Origin: SZUA-448 sp964602475
Lineage (GTDB): Bacteria > Bacillota > Clostridia > Lachnospirales > Lachnospiraceae
Assembly: GCA_964602475.1 (NCBI GenBank)
Contig: CAZRRN010000029.1
Span: 1 to 37,931, forward strand
DNA: 37,931 bases
Reading direction: 5' to 3'
The notes under the pieces were generated by a model. It did not search any database. It saw nothing but the letters and a program-made list of their open reading frames with translations, and was not told where the DNA came from. A program made the translations under genes and the position numbers. How positions within the stretch are numbered: position 1 is the stretch's first letter; each line of letters opens with the position of its first letter. Below are positions 24,966 through 32,815 of this stretch, in pieces.

Positions 24966-25769
24966 ATGGAAATACAATTATGGCGAGAGATACTGGATCC
25001 ATATGTTCTGGCAGTAGATGAGATTATAGTAAAATTCGAACATATTCAGACCGAATACCGTAATGAGGGAAAGTATTCGCCCATTGAACAGGTTAACGGT
25101 CGGGTCAAGACAATTTCTAGTATTTTAGAGAAGGCGCAGAAGAAAAAAATCAATCTGGACGAGATTGAAGAAAAAATAGATGATATTGCCGGAATCCGTA
25201 TTATCTGCCAGTTTACCGATGATATTTACAAGGTTGTGGAAATGATACATAACCGGAATGATATGGTGGTCACCAGCGAGCGTGATTATGTGGCAAAGCC
25301 AAAGGAGAGCGGATACCGAAGCTTTCACATGAATGTATTGTATACGGTGGAAATGATGAACGGACCGAAGAAGCTTACGGTTGAGATTCAGATCAGGACA
25401 CTTGCAATGAATTTCTGGGCAACCATAGAACATTCTCTGCAATACAAATACAAACAGAATATGCCTCAGAATCTGCGCGACAGGCTGCTGAATGCATCAG
25501 AAGCTGTGGTTTCGCTTGACCAGGAGATGTCCGAGGTTCGGGAAGAAATCATGGATGCGCAGAATTCCTTTAATATCAAAGCGCATATTGTTGCAGATAT
25601 TCTGGTGAATATTCAGAATCTTTATAAGCTTGCCAATAAGCGTGAGGTGGTAAAGATACAGGACGAATTCTTAAGGGTATACGAAACCGAGGATATATAT
25701 CAGCTCGAGCGCTTCCACAAGGAGCTTGATATTATATCAGAAGGCTACCGGGCGCAGAGCCTGAAATAA
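24966..25769 (+). CDS. small alarmone synthetase, (p)ppGpp synthetase (RelA/SpoT domain)
   Basis: The 267-residue protein has only the synthetase domain, without the HD hydrolase, TGS or ACT domains. Visible family blocks are GRVKTISSILEKAQ (about residue 45), DIAGIRIICQF (about 72), KPKESGYRSFHMNV (about 112) and the catalytic-core VEIQIRTLAMNFWATIEH (about 138), followed by a helical C-terminal region of about 100 residues. This matches RelQ/YjbM-type small alarmone synthetases. Both substrate-binding Arg/Lys and the conserved Glu are in place. It transfers pyrophosphate from ATP to GDP or GTP. It starts 28 nt after the efp terminator with a GGGGG Shine-Dalgarno and no obvious own promoter, so readthrough may be its source of transcript. 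The rRNA methyltransferase follows after 18 nt. Confidence 0.9.
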   Translation: MEIQLWREILDPYVLAVDEIIVKFEHIQTEYRNEGKYSPIEQVNGRVKTISSILEKAQKKKINLDEIEEKIDDIAGIRIICQFTDDIYKVVEMIHNRNDMVVTSERDYVAKPKESGYRSFHMNVLYTVEMMNGPKKLTVEIQIRTLAMNFWATIEHSLQYKYKQNMPQNLRDRLLNASEAVVSLDQEMSEVREEIMDAQNSFNIKAHIVADILVNIQNLYKLANKREVVKIQDEFLRVYETEDIYQLERFHKELDIISEGYRAQSLK

Positions 25770-25787
25770 AACGAATGAGGTTATACT

Positions 25788-27230
25788 ATGGCAAATCTGC
25801 CGGACAGTTTTTCAGAACGGATGAAACAGCAGCTTGGAGATGAGTATGCAGATTATCTTAGTTCTTTTCGTCAAAAATGTTATAACGGAATTAGAATCAA
25901 TACAAGGAAGCTCGAGCCGGAGGTCTTCGAAAAGATTTCTCCGTTCGGGCTTCGCCCGATTCCGTGGGTGAAGAACGGTTACTATATTGATGCTGATAAA
26001 CCAGGAGCTCATCCATATTATTATGCAGGTCTGTATTATGTACAGGAGCCGAGTGCGATGACACCGGCTAGCCTGCTTCCGGTAGTGCCGGGAGACCGTG
26101 TACTGGATCTTTGCGCAGCACCGGGAGGAAAGAGTACCGAGCTTGCAGCAAGGCTCAAGGGAAAGGGAGTGCTGGTATCAAATGACATCAGCAATTCCAG
26201 AGCAAAGGCTTTGCTTAAAAATCTTGAACTGTTTGGTGCAGATAATATTCTGGTGGTCAGCGAAGCCCCGAATAAGCTGGTCGATTATTTTCCGGAATAC
26301 TTTGATAAAATTCTTGTTGATGCGCCGTGCTCCGGAGAAGGAATGTTTCGTAAAAGTCCGGCGATCATGAAAAACTGGGAACAGTATGGAACGGAATATT
26401 ATCATAAGTTGCAGCTTGAAATACTTCCGCAGGCGATTAAAATGTTAAAGCCGGGTGGTTATCTGTTATATTCTACCTGTACCTTTTCGCCGGAGGAGAA
26501 TGAAGGAAGCATTCAGACAGTACTGGATGCATATCCTGAGCTTTCGGTGGTTTCCGCAATCGAAACGAACGGAATAACTTCAGATGGAAGAGATTTTAGC
26601 GGATTTTCCTATGGTCATCCGGAATGGGTTGATCATGGAAACGTGGAGCTTTCTAAAACACTGCGTCTTTGGCCGCACAGATTGGAAGGTGAGGGTCATT
26701 TTATCGCACTGCTTCAAAAGGGAGAGACTTTAAGCGAACATGAGAAGTTGCCTGAAGATTGCAAAAGCAACAGTCGAAATCATTCAGAACTGAATAATCG
26801 AACCGGAAAACCACCGGTCTTATCAGAAGAGACGGAGCAGTTTTTAGCAACGCTGAAACGCAGTATTCCGACAGAACGTCTGTATCTGCAGGAGGAGCGT
26901 TTATTCCTGCTTCCGGAGCTTGACGTGAACACAAAGGGACTTCGTATTTTACGGTCAGGATTATTCCTTGGTGAGATGAAAAAAAAGCGTTTTGAACCGT
27001 CGCAGGCTCTTGCGTGTACTCTTAAAATTGAGGAATATGATAATTGTTATTCTCTTGCTGCAGATGACCCGGATGTGATAAAGTACTTAAAATGTGAGAC
27101 AATTGAAGCAAAACATGATTGTAAAGACGGCTGGGTTCTGGTATGCGTGGACAAATATCCGCTCGGCTGGGCAAAGCATGCCGATAAAAGTCTGAAGAAC
27201 CGTTATCTTCCGGGTTGGAGATGGATGTAA
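25788..27230 (+). CDS. 16S/23S rRNA m5C methyltransferase, RsmF/NOL1-NOP2-Sun family
   Basis: The 480-residue protein methylates cytosine C5 in RNA. The SAM-binding motif VLDLCAAPGGKST is at about residue 105, the catalytic Cys in DAPCSGEGMFRK at about 181 and in STCTFSPEENEG at about 228 (the two-cysteine Sun family mechanism). The C-terminal 180 residues form an RsmF-associated PUA-like region (HFIALLQK, WVLVCVDKYPLGWAK), separated by a poorly conserved linker (about 310-350). The exact target is unknown. The gene follows the alarmone synthetase by 18 nt and precedes the HAD gene by 27 nt, so they are probably co-transcribed. Confidence 0.88.
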   Translation: MANLPDSFSERMKQQLGDEYADYLSSFRQKCYNGIRINTRKLEPEVFEKISPFGLRPIPWVKNGYYIDADKPGAHPYYYAGLYYVQEPSAMTPASLLPVVPGDRVLDLCAAPGGKSTELAARLKGKGVLVSNDISNSRAKALLKNLELFGADNILVVSEAPNKLVDYFPEYFDKILVDAPCSGEGMFRKSPAIMKNWEQYGTEYYHKLQLEILPQAIKMLKPGGYLLYSTCTFSPEENEGSIQTVLDAYPELSVVSAIETNGITSDGRDFSGFSYGHPEWVDHGNVELSKTLRLWPHRLEGEGHFIALLQKGETLSEHEKLPEDCKSNSRNHSELNNRTGKPPVLSEETEQFLATLKRSIPTERLYLQEERLFLLPELDVNTKGLRILRSGLFLGEMKKKRFEPSQALACTLKIEEYDNCYSLAADDPDVIKYLKCETIEAKHDCKDGWVLVCVDKYPLGWAKHADKSLKNRYLPGWRWM

Positions 27231-27257
27231 AGAAGAAGCTTTGGAATGAGGAAAATG

Positions 27258-27923
27258 ATGTTTCACGGAATAAAAGCAGTTATATTTGATTTGGACGGAA
27301 CCCTGATTGATTCCATGTGGCTGTGGAAACAAATTGATATTGATTATCTGGGCAGGCACGGAATCGAACTGCCGGATCATCTGCAGGAGGATATCTCAGG
27401 AATGAGCTTTTCGGAAACCGCAGTGTATTTTAAAAAACGTTTCGGATTGCAGGATTCTACAGATGTGATTAAGGAAGACTGGAACCTAATGGCGAATGAA
27501 TTATATGCGACAAGCGTGCCTCTGAAGCCTGGCGCCGGACAGTTCCTGAAGATGTTGAAACAAAAAGGTATTGTAACAGGAATTGCAACCAGCAATTCCA
27601 GAGAGCTTCTTGATACTGTACTGGAGAAGCTTCAGATAACACCATACCTTACGTCTGTTCATACTGCCTGCGAAGTAGGAAAGGGAAAGCCTGCACCGGA
27701 TATTTATCTGCATGTTGCCGAACAGCTGCAGGTAGCATCTGAGCATTGTCTGGTATTTGAAGATATTTTACCCGGAATTCTTGCCGGAAAAAGTGCCGGA
27801 ATGCGGGTTTGTGCTGTACAGGATGATTTTTCAAGATTACAGGAGCAGGAAAAACGTAAACTGGCAGATTATTTTATTGAGGATTATATTTCGGTGGACT
27901 GGAAGGCTATGGGCCTAAATTGA
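27258..27923 (+). CDS. HAD superfamily phosphatase, beta-phosphoglucomutase-like
   Basis: The 221-residue protein has HAD motif I FDLDGTLIDS (about residue 10), a helical cap domain (about 15-85), motif II ATSNSRE (about 112), motif III Lys in GKGKPAPD (about 141) and motif IV FEDILPGI (about 164). The subfamily includes sugar-phosphate mutases and phosphatases (PGMB/YcjU-like); substrate is unknown. I choose the ATG at 27258: GAGG at 27248-27251 is 6 nt away, while the ATGs at 27246 and 27255 are too close to or inside it. A 14-bp tandem repeat follows the stop. Confidence 0.83.
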   Translation: MFHGIKAVIFDLDGTLIDSMWLWKQIDIDYLGRHGIELPDHLQEDISGMSFSETAVYFKKRFGLQDSTDVIKEDWNLMANELYATSVPLKPGAGQFLKMLKQKGIVTGIATSNSRELLDTVLEKLQITPYLTSVHTACEVGKGKPAPDIYLHVAEQLQVASEHCLVFEDILPGILAGKSAGMRVCAVQDDFSRLQEQEKRKLADYFIEDYISVDWKAMGLN

Positions 27924-27934
27924 AAAATAACAAA

Positions 27935-28004
27935 ATGAAAAGAAACAAATGAAAAGAAACAAATGAAAAGAAACAAATGAAAAGAAACAAATGAAAAGAA
28001 ACAA
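27935..28004 (+). repeat. five perfect 14-bp tandem repeats forming a chain of micro-ORFs
   Basis: The unit ATGAAAAGAAACAA occurs five times in a row (starts 27935, 27949, 27963, 27977, 27991). Each ATG opens the five-codon frame MKRNK, whose TGA overlaps the next ATG as ATGA. A sixth ATG at 28005 opens a 14-codon frame that runs into the pseudouridine synthase start at 28031. No Shine-Dalgarno precedes the units. Confidence 0.9.
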
Positions 28005-28030
28005 ATGAATGAGAATCAGCGGAGAAAAGA

Positions 28031-29212
28031 ATGCAGCAGATTACCGTGAATAAAAACGAAGCCGGACAGCGTATGGATAAGCTTTTGTTGAAGCTGTTTA
28101 TCAATGCGAAGAAGAATTTTCTCTACAAAATGCTTCGAAAAAAAAATATAACCTTAAACGGCAGAAAAGCATCCGGAAATGAAATGCTTCAGATGGGAGA
28201 TGTGATAGAAGTATTCTTTTCCGAGGAAACTTTTCACTCTATGATTGGTGATAAAGATGAAAAGGAAGGGTTCAGCTTCGCTGAGAAAGACAGCAGTCCG
28301 GAAAAGGTCGGAACTTCCAAATGTGACAGCAGTCCGAAAAAGACCGGAACTCCCAAATGTGACAGCAGTCTGAAAAAGGACGGAAAAGCAAAAGACAATA
28401 GCAGAACGCGAAATGACAGTAGAGCCCAAAACGGAATCTTACATCAGGATTTAACTAATACAAAGCTTCCAACGATCATTTACGAAAATGAAGATGTGAT
28501 CATTTTTAATAAACCGGCGGGTATGTTGTCGCAGAAAGCAGAACAGGATGATATTTCCATGGTCGAACTCCTGCAGGAATATCTGCTTCGAAAGGGCGAG
28601 ATCACAAAGGAACAGCTACGAACCTTTCGTCCGGGAGTATGCAATCGACTTGACCGGAACACAAGCGGTTTGATTCTTGCCGGGAAAAGCTTATGTGGAC
28701 TTCAGCAGCTCTCTGAATTGTTGAAGAACCGAACACTTGATAAGTACTATCTGTGTGTTGTAAAAGGGGAGCTTACTGAACCAATGCGTCTGACAGGGTA
28801 TCTTGTTAAGAATGAAAAGAACAACTGTGTAACAATAGGAGATGGACCGGAAGGGGAACGGATTATTACAGAATATCGCCCGTTAAAATTAACTTCGGAA
28901 GGAACGCTTCTGGAGGTTAAGCTTGTAACCGGAAAGTCTCACCAGATCAGGGCACATCTGGCAAGCATCGGGCATCCGATTGCAGGTGATGTGAAATACG
29001 GGAATGAGCCCTATAACCGAAGAATGCGAAACAGGTTCGGAGTTCATCATCAGATGCTGCATGCATGGAGAATGAAATTCCCGGAGCAGGAAAAGGGGAT
29101 TGGCGGGAAAGAATTCAGGGCAGCGCCGCCGGAAGAGTTTCTTCGGTTTATGAAGGAGTATGGAATCCCTGAGGAGGAATTGTTATGCCATCATGGAATT
29201 CAAGAGGATTAA
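28031..29212 (+). CDS. RluC/RluD-family pseudouridine synthase with repetitive linker
   Basis: The 393-residue protein isomerises uridine to pseudouridine in RNA, probably 23S rRNA. An S4 RNA-binding domain (about residues 1-65) is followed by a charged linker of about 80 residues. Part of the linker is a repeat of DSSPKKTGTPKC type (about 87-118). The catalytic domain has the signature CNRLDRNTSGLILAGKS with the catalytic Asp (about residue 204) and later KSHQIRAHLA. Usual RluC-like proteins are about 300 residues; the excess is the linker. GGAG lies before the ATG. The 3' end overlaps recU by 28 nt. Confidence 0.88.
   Translation: MQQITVNKNEAGQRMDKLLLKLFINAKKNFLYKMLRKKNITLNGRKASGNEMLQMGDVIEVFFSEETFHSMIGDKDEKEGFSFAEKDSSPEKVGTSKCDSSPKKTGTPKCDSSLKKDGKAKDNSRTRNDSRAQNGILHQDLTNTKLPTIIYENEDVIIFNKPAGMLSQKAEQDDISMVELLQEYLLRKGEITKEQLRTFRPGVCNRLDRNTSGLILAGKSLCGLQQLSELLKNRTLDKYYLCVVKGELTEPMRLTGYLVKNEKNNCVTIGDGPEGERIITEYRPLKLTSEGTLLEVKLVTGKSHQIRAHLASIGHPIAGDVKYGNEPYNRRMRNRFGVHHQMLHAWRMKFPEQEKGIGGKEFRAAPPEEFLRFMKEYGIPEEELLCHHGIQED
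28289..28384 (+). repeat. 36-bp in-frame tandem repeat inside the pseudouridine synthase gene
   Basis: Units at 28289-28324, 28325-28360 and a partial 28361-28384 encode degenerate copies of DSSPKKTGTPKC. The length is a multiple of three, so copy-number change keeps the frame. The repeat lies in the linker between the S4 and catalytic domains. Confidence 0.85.
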
Positions 29213-29736
29213 GAGGATCAGGATTGGAGGAAACAATCAATCTGACCATTGACAAGCTGCGTGAGCAGAAGCTTGCACTGATTCAGAAGGTACCGACTCC
29301 GATTACTCCGATTGAAATTGATAAACAAAGCAGACATATTACACTCGGGTATTTTGATAAAAAAAGTACGGTGGATTATGTCGGAGTGGTCCAGGGAATT
29401 CCGATTTGTTTTGATGCAAAGGAATGTGCAACCAACACTTTTGCACTGCAGAATGTACACGAGCATCAGATTGAATATATGAGAGACTTTGAAGAGCAGA
29501 GCGGAATTGCATTTTTAATTATTTATTTTACAAAAGAGAACCTGTATTATTATATGAGATTTTTCGAACTACGCAGTTTCTGGGAACGACAGCTCAATAA
29601 TAATGGAAGAAAAAGCATACGCAGAGAAGAACTGACCGAACGTTTTTATTTTCCACCGTCAAAAGGTATTGTACTTCCCATATTATCGATGCTGCAGCTT
29701 GATCTGGATGAAAGAAGCTGCGATAAGGAAGAATAG
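29185..29736 (+). CDS. recU: Holliday junction resolvase RecU
   Basis: The 183-residue protein matches RecU: an N-terminal NSRG/GLEETINLTID stretch, KVPTPITPIEID, DYVGVVQGIPICFDAKEC with the Asp/Glu/Lys nuclease ligands (about residues 64-80), LQNVHEHQIEYMRDFEEQ and FLIIYF. RecU resolves Holliday junctions in Firmicutes, where it replaces RuvC and works with RuvAB, whose genes are also in this window. AGGAGG with 7-nt spacing precedes the ATG at 29185, which overlaps the end of the pseudouridine synthase gene by 28 nt. Firmicutes RecU is often beside a penicillin-binding protein gene; it is not here. The last codons (Lys-Glu-Glu-stop) are the seed of a following tandem repeat. Confidence 0.88.
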   Translation: MPSWNSRGLRGSGLEETINLTIDKLREQKLALIQKVPTPITPIEIDKQSRHITLGYFDKKSTVDYVGVVQGIPICFDAKECATNTFALQNVHEHQIEYMRDFEEQSGIAFLIIYFTKENLYYYMRFFELRSFWERQLNNNGRKSIRREELTERFYFPPSKGIVLPILSMLQLDLDERSCDKEE

Positions 29737-29740
29737 TGAT

Positions 29741-29800
29741 AAGGATGAATAGCAAAAAGGATGAATAGCAAAAAGGATGAATAGCAAAAAGGATGAATAG
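29741..29800 (+). repeat. 16-bp tandem repeat after recU
   Basis: The unit AAGGATGAATAGCAAA is present three times plus 12 bp (29741-29800). A degenerate copy at 29725-29740 includes the recU stop codon, so the array appears to have grown from the end of the gene. Each unit carries ATG, giving overlapping frames MNSKKDE with stop in the next unit. Confidence 0.9.
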
Positions 29801-29816
29801 ATTAAAAAATAGCAAA

Positions 29817-29865
29817 AAACACCTGTCGAATACTGTTAATCAGTTAACGACAGGTGTTTATTTTT
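29817..29865. terminator. bidirectional terminator between recU and the small membrane protein gene
   Basis: A 12-bp stem AAACACCTGTCG (29817-29828) with CGACAGGTGTTT (29848-29859), and an inner ACTG/CAGT pair. Poly-A lies to the left and T-rich sequence to the right, so it can act on both strands. Confidence 0.88.
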
Positions 29866-29892
29866 GAGGAAGTGTATTAAAAGAAATACAGC

Positions 29893-30165
29893 TTATTCAC
29901 CGGAAGTGGATGTTTCATCTTCCAGATCATCAAAATCGTCTAAATCATCAAATTCTTCAAGGTACTTCGGAGCAACAAAGCGATATACCGCATAAGCGAT
30001 TGCTGCAACTGCTGCGACTGCACCGATGATTGCAAGAACAAAAAGCAGGGTGTGCTTTTTTTCTTCAATGGGATCTTTTTTATGAAGCAATTCATTAAAT
30101 TTTGTTGAGGAAAGTAACTCATCCAACTTCTTCGCAGAGATAAAATCTTCGATTTTCTTTAACAT
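29893..30165 (-). CDS. small membrane protein with acidic tail (DUF4366-like)
   Basis: The 90-residue protein has a basic, amphipathic N-terminal third (MLKKIEDFISAKKLDELL), one strong membrane helix (about residues 42-63, rich in Ala/Val/Ile) and a highly acidic C-terminus (repeated Asp/Glu with DDLDDFDD). The pattern resembles small DUF4366-type proteins of Clostridia, of unknown function. The predicted topology is a single-span protein. GTGAGG precedes the ATG. It is a single-gene unit with its own extended -10 promoter. Confidence 0.6.
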   Translation of the reverse strand: MLKKIEDFISAKKLDELLSSTKFNELLHKKDPIEEKKHTLLFVLAIIGAVAAVAAIAYAVYRFVAPKYLEEFDDLDDFDDLEDETSTSGE

Positions 30166-30214
30166 AACCTCACATCCTTTCTGTATTCAGCGTAGTAAGC
30201 TATATACCTAATTT

Positions 30215-30223
30215 AGTATAGCA
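30215..30223 (-). promoter_or_regulatory. extended -10 promoter of the small acidic-tail membrane protein gene
   Basis: On the minus strand TGC followed by TATACT (30223-30215) is a good extended -10. The -35 region is poor. The remaining 70 nt up to the pcrA stop hold only a short TTTGCA/TGCAAA inverted repeat. Confidence 0.55.
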
Positions 30224-30295
30224 CGATTTGAAATGAATATCTATCATTATTTGCAGGTTTTGCAAAAATTATCATTTTTTATTTGAAAAGGGTAC

Positions 30296-32581
30296 CTATT
30301 CTGAAACCTTTTGTAATTTAGCAAAGGAAGCCAGAAGCTTTCTTACACCGAATTCGGGAAATTCGACCGTGACTTCGTAATCTTTGCCTCCTTCTGTTAT
30401 CTTTTGAACTGTGCCGATGCCAAAGCGGAGATGACGAACCTGATCTCCTTCGGCATAAGGTAGTCCGTTGAGGCTGCTTCCAAAAAACTGCTTCGTTGGA
30501 GGAATTATCGTTGGCTTTGGCTTATTAAAAACGGTATCCGTAACAGCAAGCTTTGCATTGCGTACCGGACTGGAGGGCAGACGGTTTTCTGAAATAAAGC
30601 GGTGCGTCTCGGTTTTACTGATGGTAAGAAGATAGCGTGGAATCTCGTCTATAAAACGAGAAGGGCGGTTGAACTGTGTTTCTCCTCGGATTAAACGTTG
30701 TTTTGCGGCGGATAACGTGAGCTGTTTCATTGCACGCGTAATTCCGACATAACAAAGACGCCGTTCCTCCTCAATCTCGGCTTCCGGATTATCTGAGTTA
30801 ATGGAGATATAGCTTGGAAATACCCCTTCTTCCATACCGCAGATATAGACATAAGGAAATTCAAGCCCCTTGGCACTGTGGAGTGTCATTAGTGTTACAG
30901 CATCTTTATCCGGATCCAGATTATCAATGTCTGCAACAAGAGCAACTTCTTCAAGAAATGCGCTAAGCGTTGTGCCCTCGGTGGCCGTCTCTTCGAAAGC
31001 ACTTGCCTTGTTGATTAATTCATTTATATTCTGAATACGGTCTTCGTATTCCTCTGTGGACGTTGAAACCGATTCCAGATACTCCTGGTAGCCGGTCGTT
31101 TCGATGATTTCGTCAATCAACTCCTTAATTGAAAAATCAGGAAGTGTAACATAACGGCGGAAGGATTCAATCATATGAACAAAGGAGGTAAGCTTGGCAG
31201 TGGTCGATGCATTGACAATACCGGAGGTTTCGGTTCGTAAAAGAGCTTCATAAAAGGAAAGTCCTGTTTCGTCCGAATAGGTCTGCACCTTGTCCAGGGT
31301 GGCAAGCCCGATACTGCGTTTTGGAACATTAATAATACGCTTCAGAGCAAGACTGTCCGAACCGTTATCAATCGTTTTCAGATAAGCAAGAAGATCCTTA
31401 ACCTCGCGTCGTTCATAGAAATTAATTCCGCCTACCAGTTTATATGGAATTCCGCTAAGTATCATTCGTTCCTCAAGCGGACGTGACTGAGCATTGGTAC
31501 GATACAGAACAGCAATATCGTTGTAACTGATACCTTCCAGATTATTCTTATGAATATCATTTGCAACACCCCGGGCTTCTTCCAAGTCGGTTTCATATTG
31601 AATATATGACACGGGAGAACCTTTTTGATTCTCGGTCCAAAGGGTTTTGTCTTTTCTCCCGATGTTGTTATGTATTACCTGATTGGCAGCTTCGAGAATG
31701 TTCTTGGTGGAACGGTAATTCTGCTCAAGACGAATGACCTCGGTATCAGGATAATGCAGCTCAAAATCAAGAATATTTCGGATGTCTGCACCGCGAAATT
31801 TATAGATGGATTGATCGTCATCACCGACCACGCAGAGATTATGTTCCACGTCACCTTCTTCGTTTAGTGTAGAAGCCAGAAGCCGGATCAGGGCAAACTG
31901 TGCTGCATTGGTATCCTGATATTCATCTACCATAATGTAATGAAAACGCTGCTGGTATTTTTGCAGAACTTCTGGAAAGGAACGAAAAAGTTCCACAGTC
32001 TGAAAAATAATATCATCAAAGTCAAGGGCATTATTCATCTTCAGACGTCGCTGGTATTCGGTGTAGACACGTGAAATACGTTGACGGTTGTAATCACCTG
32101 CTGCCTTACTGGAGTATTGTTCGGGAGAAATCAGTTCGTCCTTGGCGGAGGAGATTGCATTCAGCAAAGTCCGCTCCTTTGTCTGCTTTGTGTCAATATC
32201 AAGATACTTACAGACCTCGCGAATCAAGGTCTTCTGATCATCGGTATCATAAATTGTAAAGCTTCGTTCATATCCAAGATGCTCAATGTCACGGCGCAGA
32301 AAACGAACACACATGGAATGAAAGGTACTGATCAGAATATTCTCCGAACCATAACCAATCAGACTGTCGACACGTTCCCGCATTTCCTTTGCAGCCTTAT
32401 TAGTGAAGGTGATTGCCATGATATGAAATGGATTAACGTCACATTCCTCAATCAAATAAGCAATCCGGTGTGTCAGAACACGGGTCTTGCCGGAACCTGC
32501 TCCGGCAAGTATCAGAAGCGGTCCTTTATCATGAAAAACAGCACGCTGCTGTTCGGAATTCAAGGTATCATATATACTCAT
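30296..32581 (-). CDS. pcrA: UvrD/PcrA-type 3'-5' DNA helicase
   Basis: The 761-residue superfamily 1A helicase unwinds DNA in repair and plasmid replication and displaces RecA. Motif I (ILAGAGSGKTRVL), Ia (AITFTNKAAKEMR), II (VDEYQDTN), III (VGDDDQSIYKFRGAD), IV (LEQNYRSTKNIL), V/VI (TLMTLHSAKGLEF, ERRLCYVGITRA) are all present. The C-terminus holds a Tudor-like domain (GDQVRHLRFGIGTVQKI), which in PcrA binds RNA polymerase. I place the start at the ATG at 32581 (MSIYDTLNSEQQ, with GAGG upstream). The frame stays open to 32704, but the -10 box lies in that extension. Confidence 0.96.
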   Translation of the reverse strand: MSIYDTLNSEQQRAVFHDKGPLLILAGAGSGKTRVLTHRIAYLIEECDVNPFHIMAITFTNKAAKEMRERVDSLIGYGSENILISTFHSMCVRFLRRDIEHLGYERSFTIYDTDDQKTLIREVCKYLDIDTKQTKERTLLNAISSAKDELISPEQYSSKAAGDYNRQRISRVYTEYQRRLKMNNALDFDDIIFQTVELFRSFPEVLQKYQQRFHYIMVDEYQDTNAAQFALIRLLASTLNEEGDVEHNLCVVGDDDQSIYKFRGADIRNILDFELHYPDTEVIRLEQNYRSTKNILEAANQVIHNNIGRKDKTLWTENQKGSPVSYIQYETDLEEARGVANDIHKNNLEGISYNDIAVLYRTNAQSRPLEERMILSGIPYKLVGGINFYERREVKDLLAYLKTIDNGSDSLALKRIINVPKRSIGLATLDKVQTYSDETGLSFYEALLRTETSGIVNASTTAKLTSFVHMIESFRRYVTLPDFSIKELIDEIIETTGYQEYLESVSTSTEEYEDRIQNINELINKASAFEETATEGTTLSAFLEEVALVADIDNLDPDKDAVTLMTLHSAKGLEFPYVYICGMEEGVFPSYISINSDNPEAEIEEERRLCYVGITRAMKQLTLSAAKQRLIRGETQFNRPSRFIDEIPRYLLTISKTETHRFISENRLPSSPVRNAKLAVTDTVFNKPKPTIIPPTKQFFGSSLNGLPYAEGDQVRHLRFGIGTVQKITEGGKDYEVTVEFPEFGVRKLLASFAKLQKVSE

Positions 32582-32612
32582 AAGCATCCTCATCTCTTCG
32601 GTAATGGAATCT

Positions 32613-32641
32613 ATTGTAGCACAAGCCGTCAGCTCAGACAA
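32613..32641 (-). promoter_or_regulatory. pcrA promoter
   Basis: On the minus strand TTGTCT (32641-32636), 17 bp and TACAAT (32618-32613), about 30 nt upstream of the ATG at 32581. Confidence 0.7.
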
Positions 32642-32666
32642 GAGAAAAGAAGAAGGAAAGCGGTGG

Positions 32667-32726
32667 AGCTGACTTGACAAGAAGCAGAGAAGCTGACTTG
32701 ACACATGGTTTGCAATACTTTATAAT
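32667..32726 (+). promoter_or_regulatory. promoter of the DUF1836 gene with duplicated -35 region
   Basis: TTGACA (32698-32703), 17 bp and TATAAT (32721-32726) is an exact consensus promoter. The 13-mer AGCTGACTTGACA occurs twice, at 32667-32679 and 32691-32703, 24 bp apart, the second containing the -35 box. The AGCTGAC core recurs in inverse orientation inside the pcrA promoter spacer. Leader length to the ATG at 32816 is about 80 nt. Confidence 0.75.
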
Positions 32727-32815
32727 GTAGATTATTGAAGCGTATGTTTAGCACGTTAATGTAACGGTATTTATTTACCAATTCAAAGAAATCAGCGAGA
32801 TGCGAACGGAGCAGT

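Noticed and set aside
27935..28004. Possible CRISPR-like array
   Set aside because: The 14-bp units are directly adjacent without unique spacers and no cas genes are present. The 16-bp and 36-bp arrays are rejected for the same reason.
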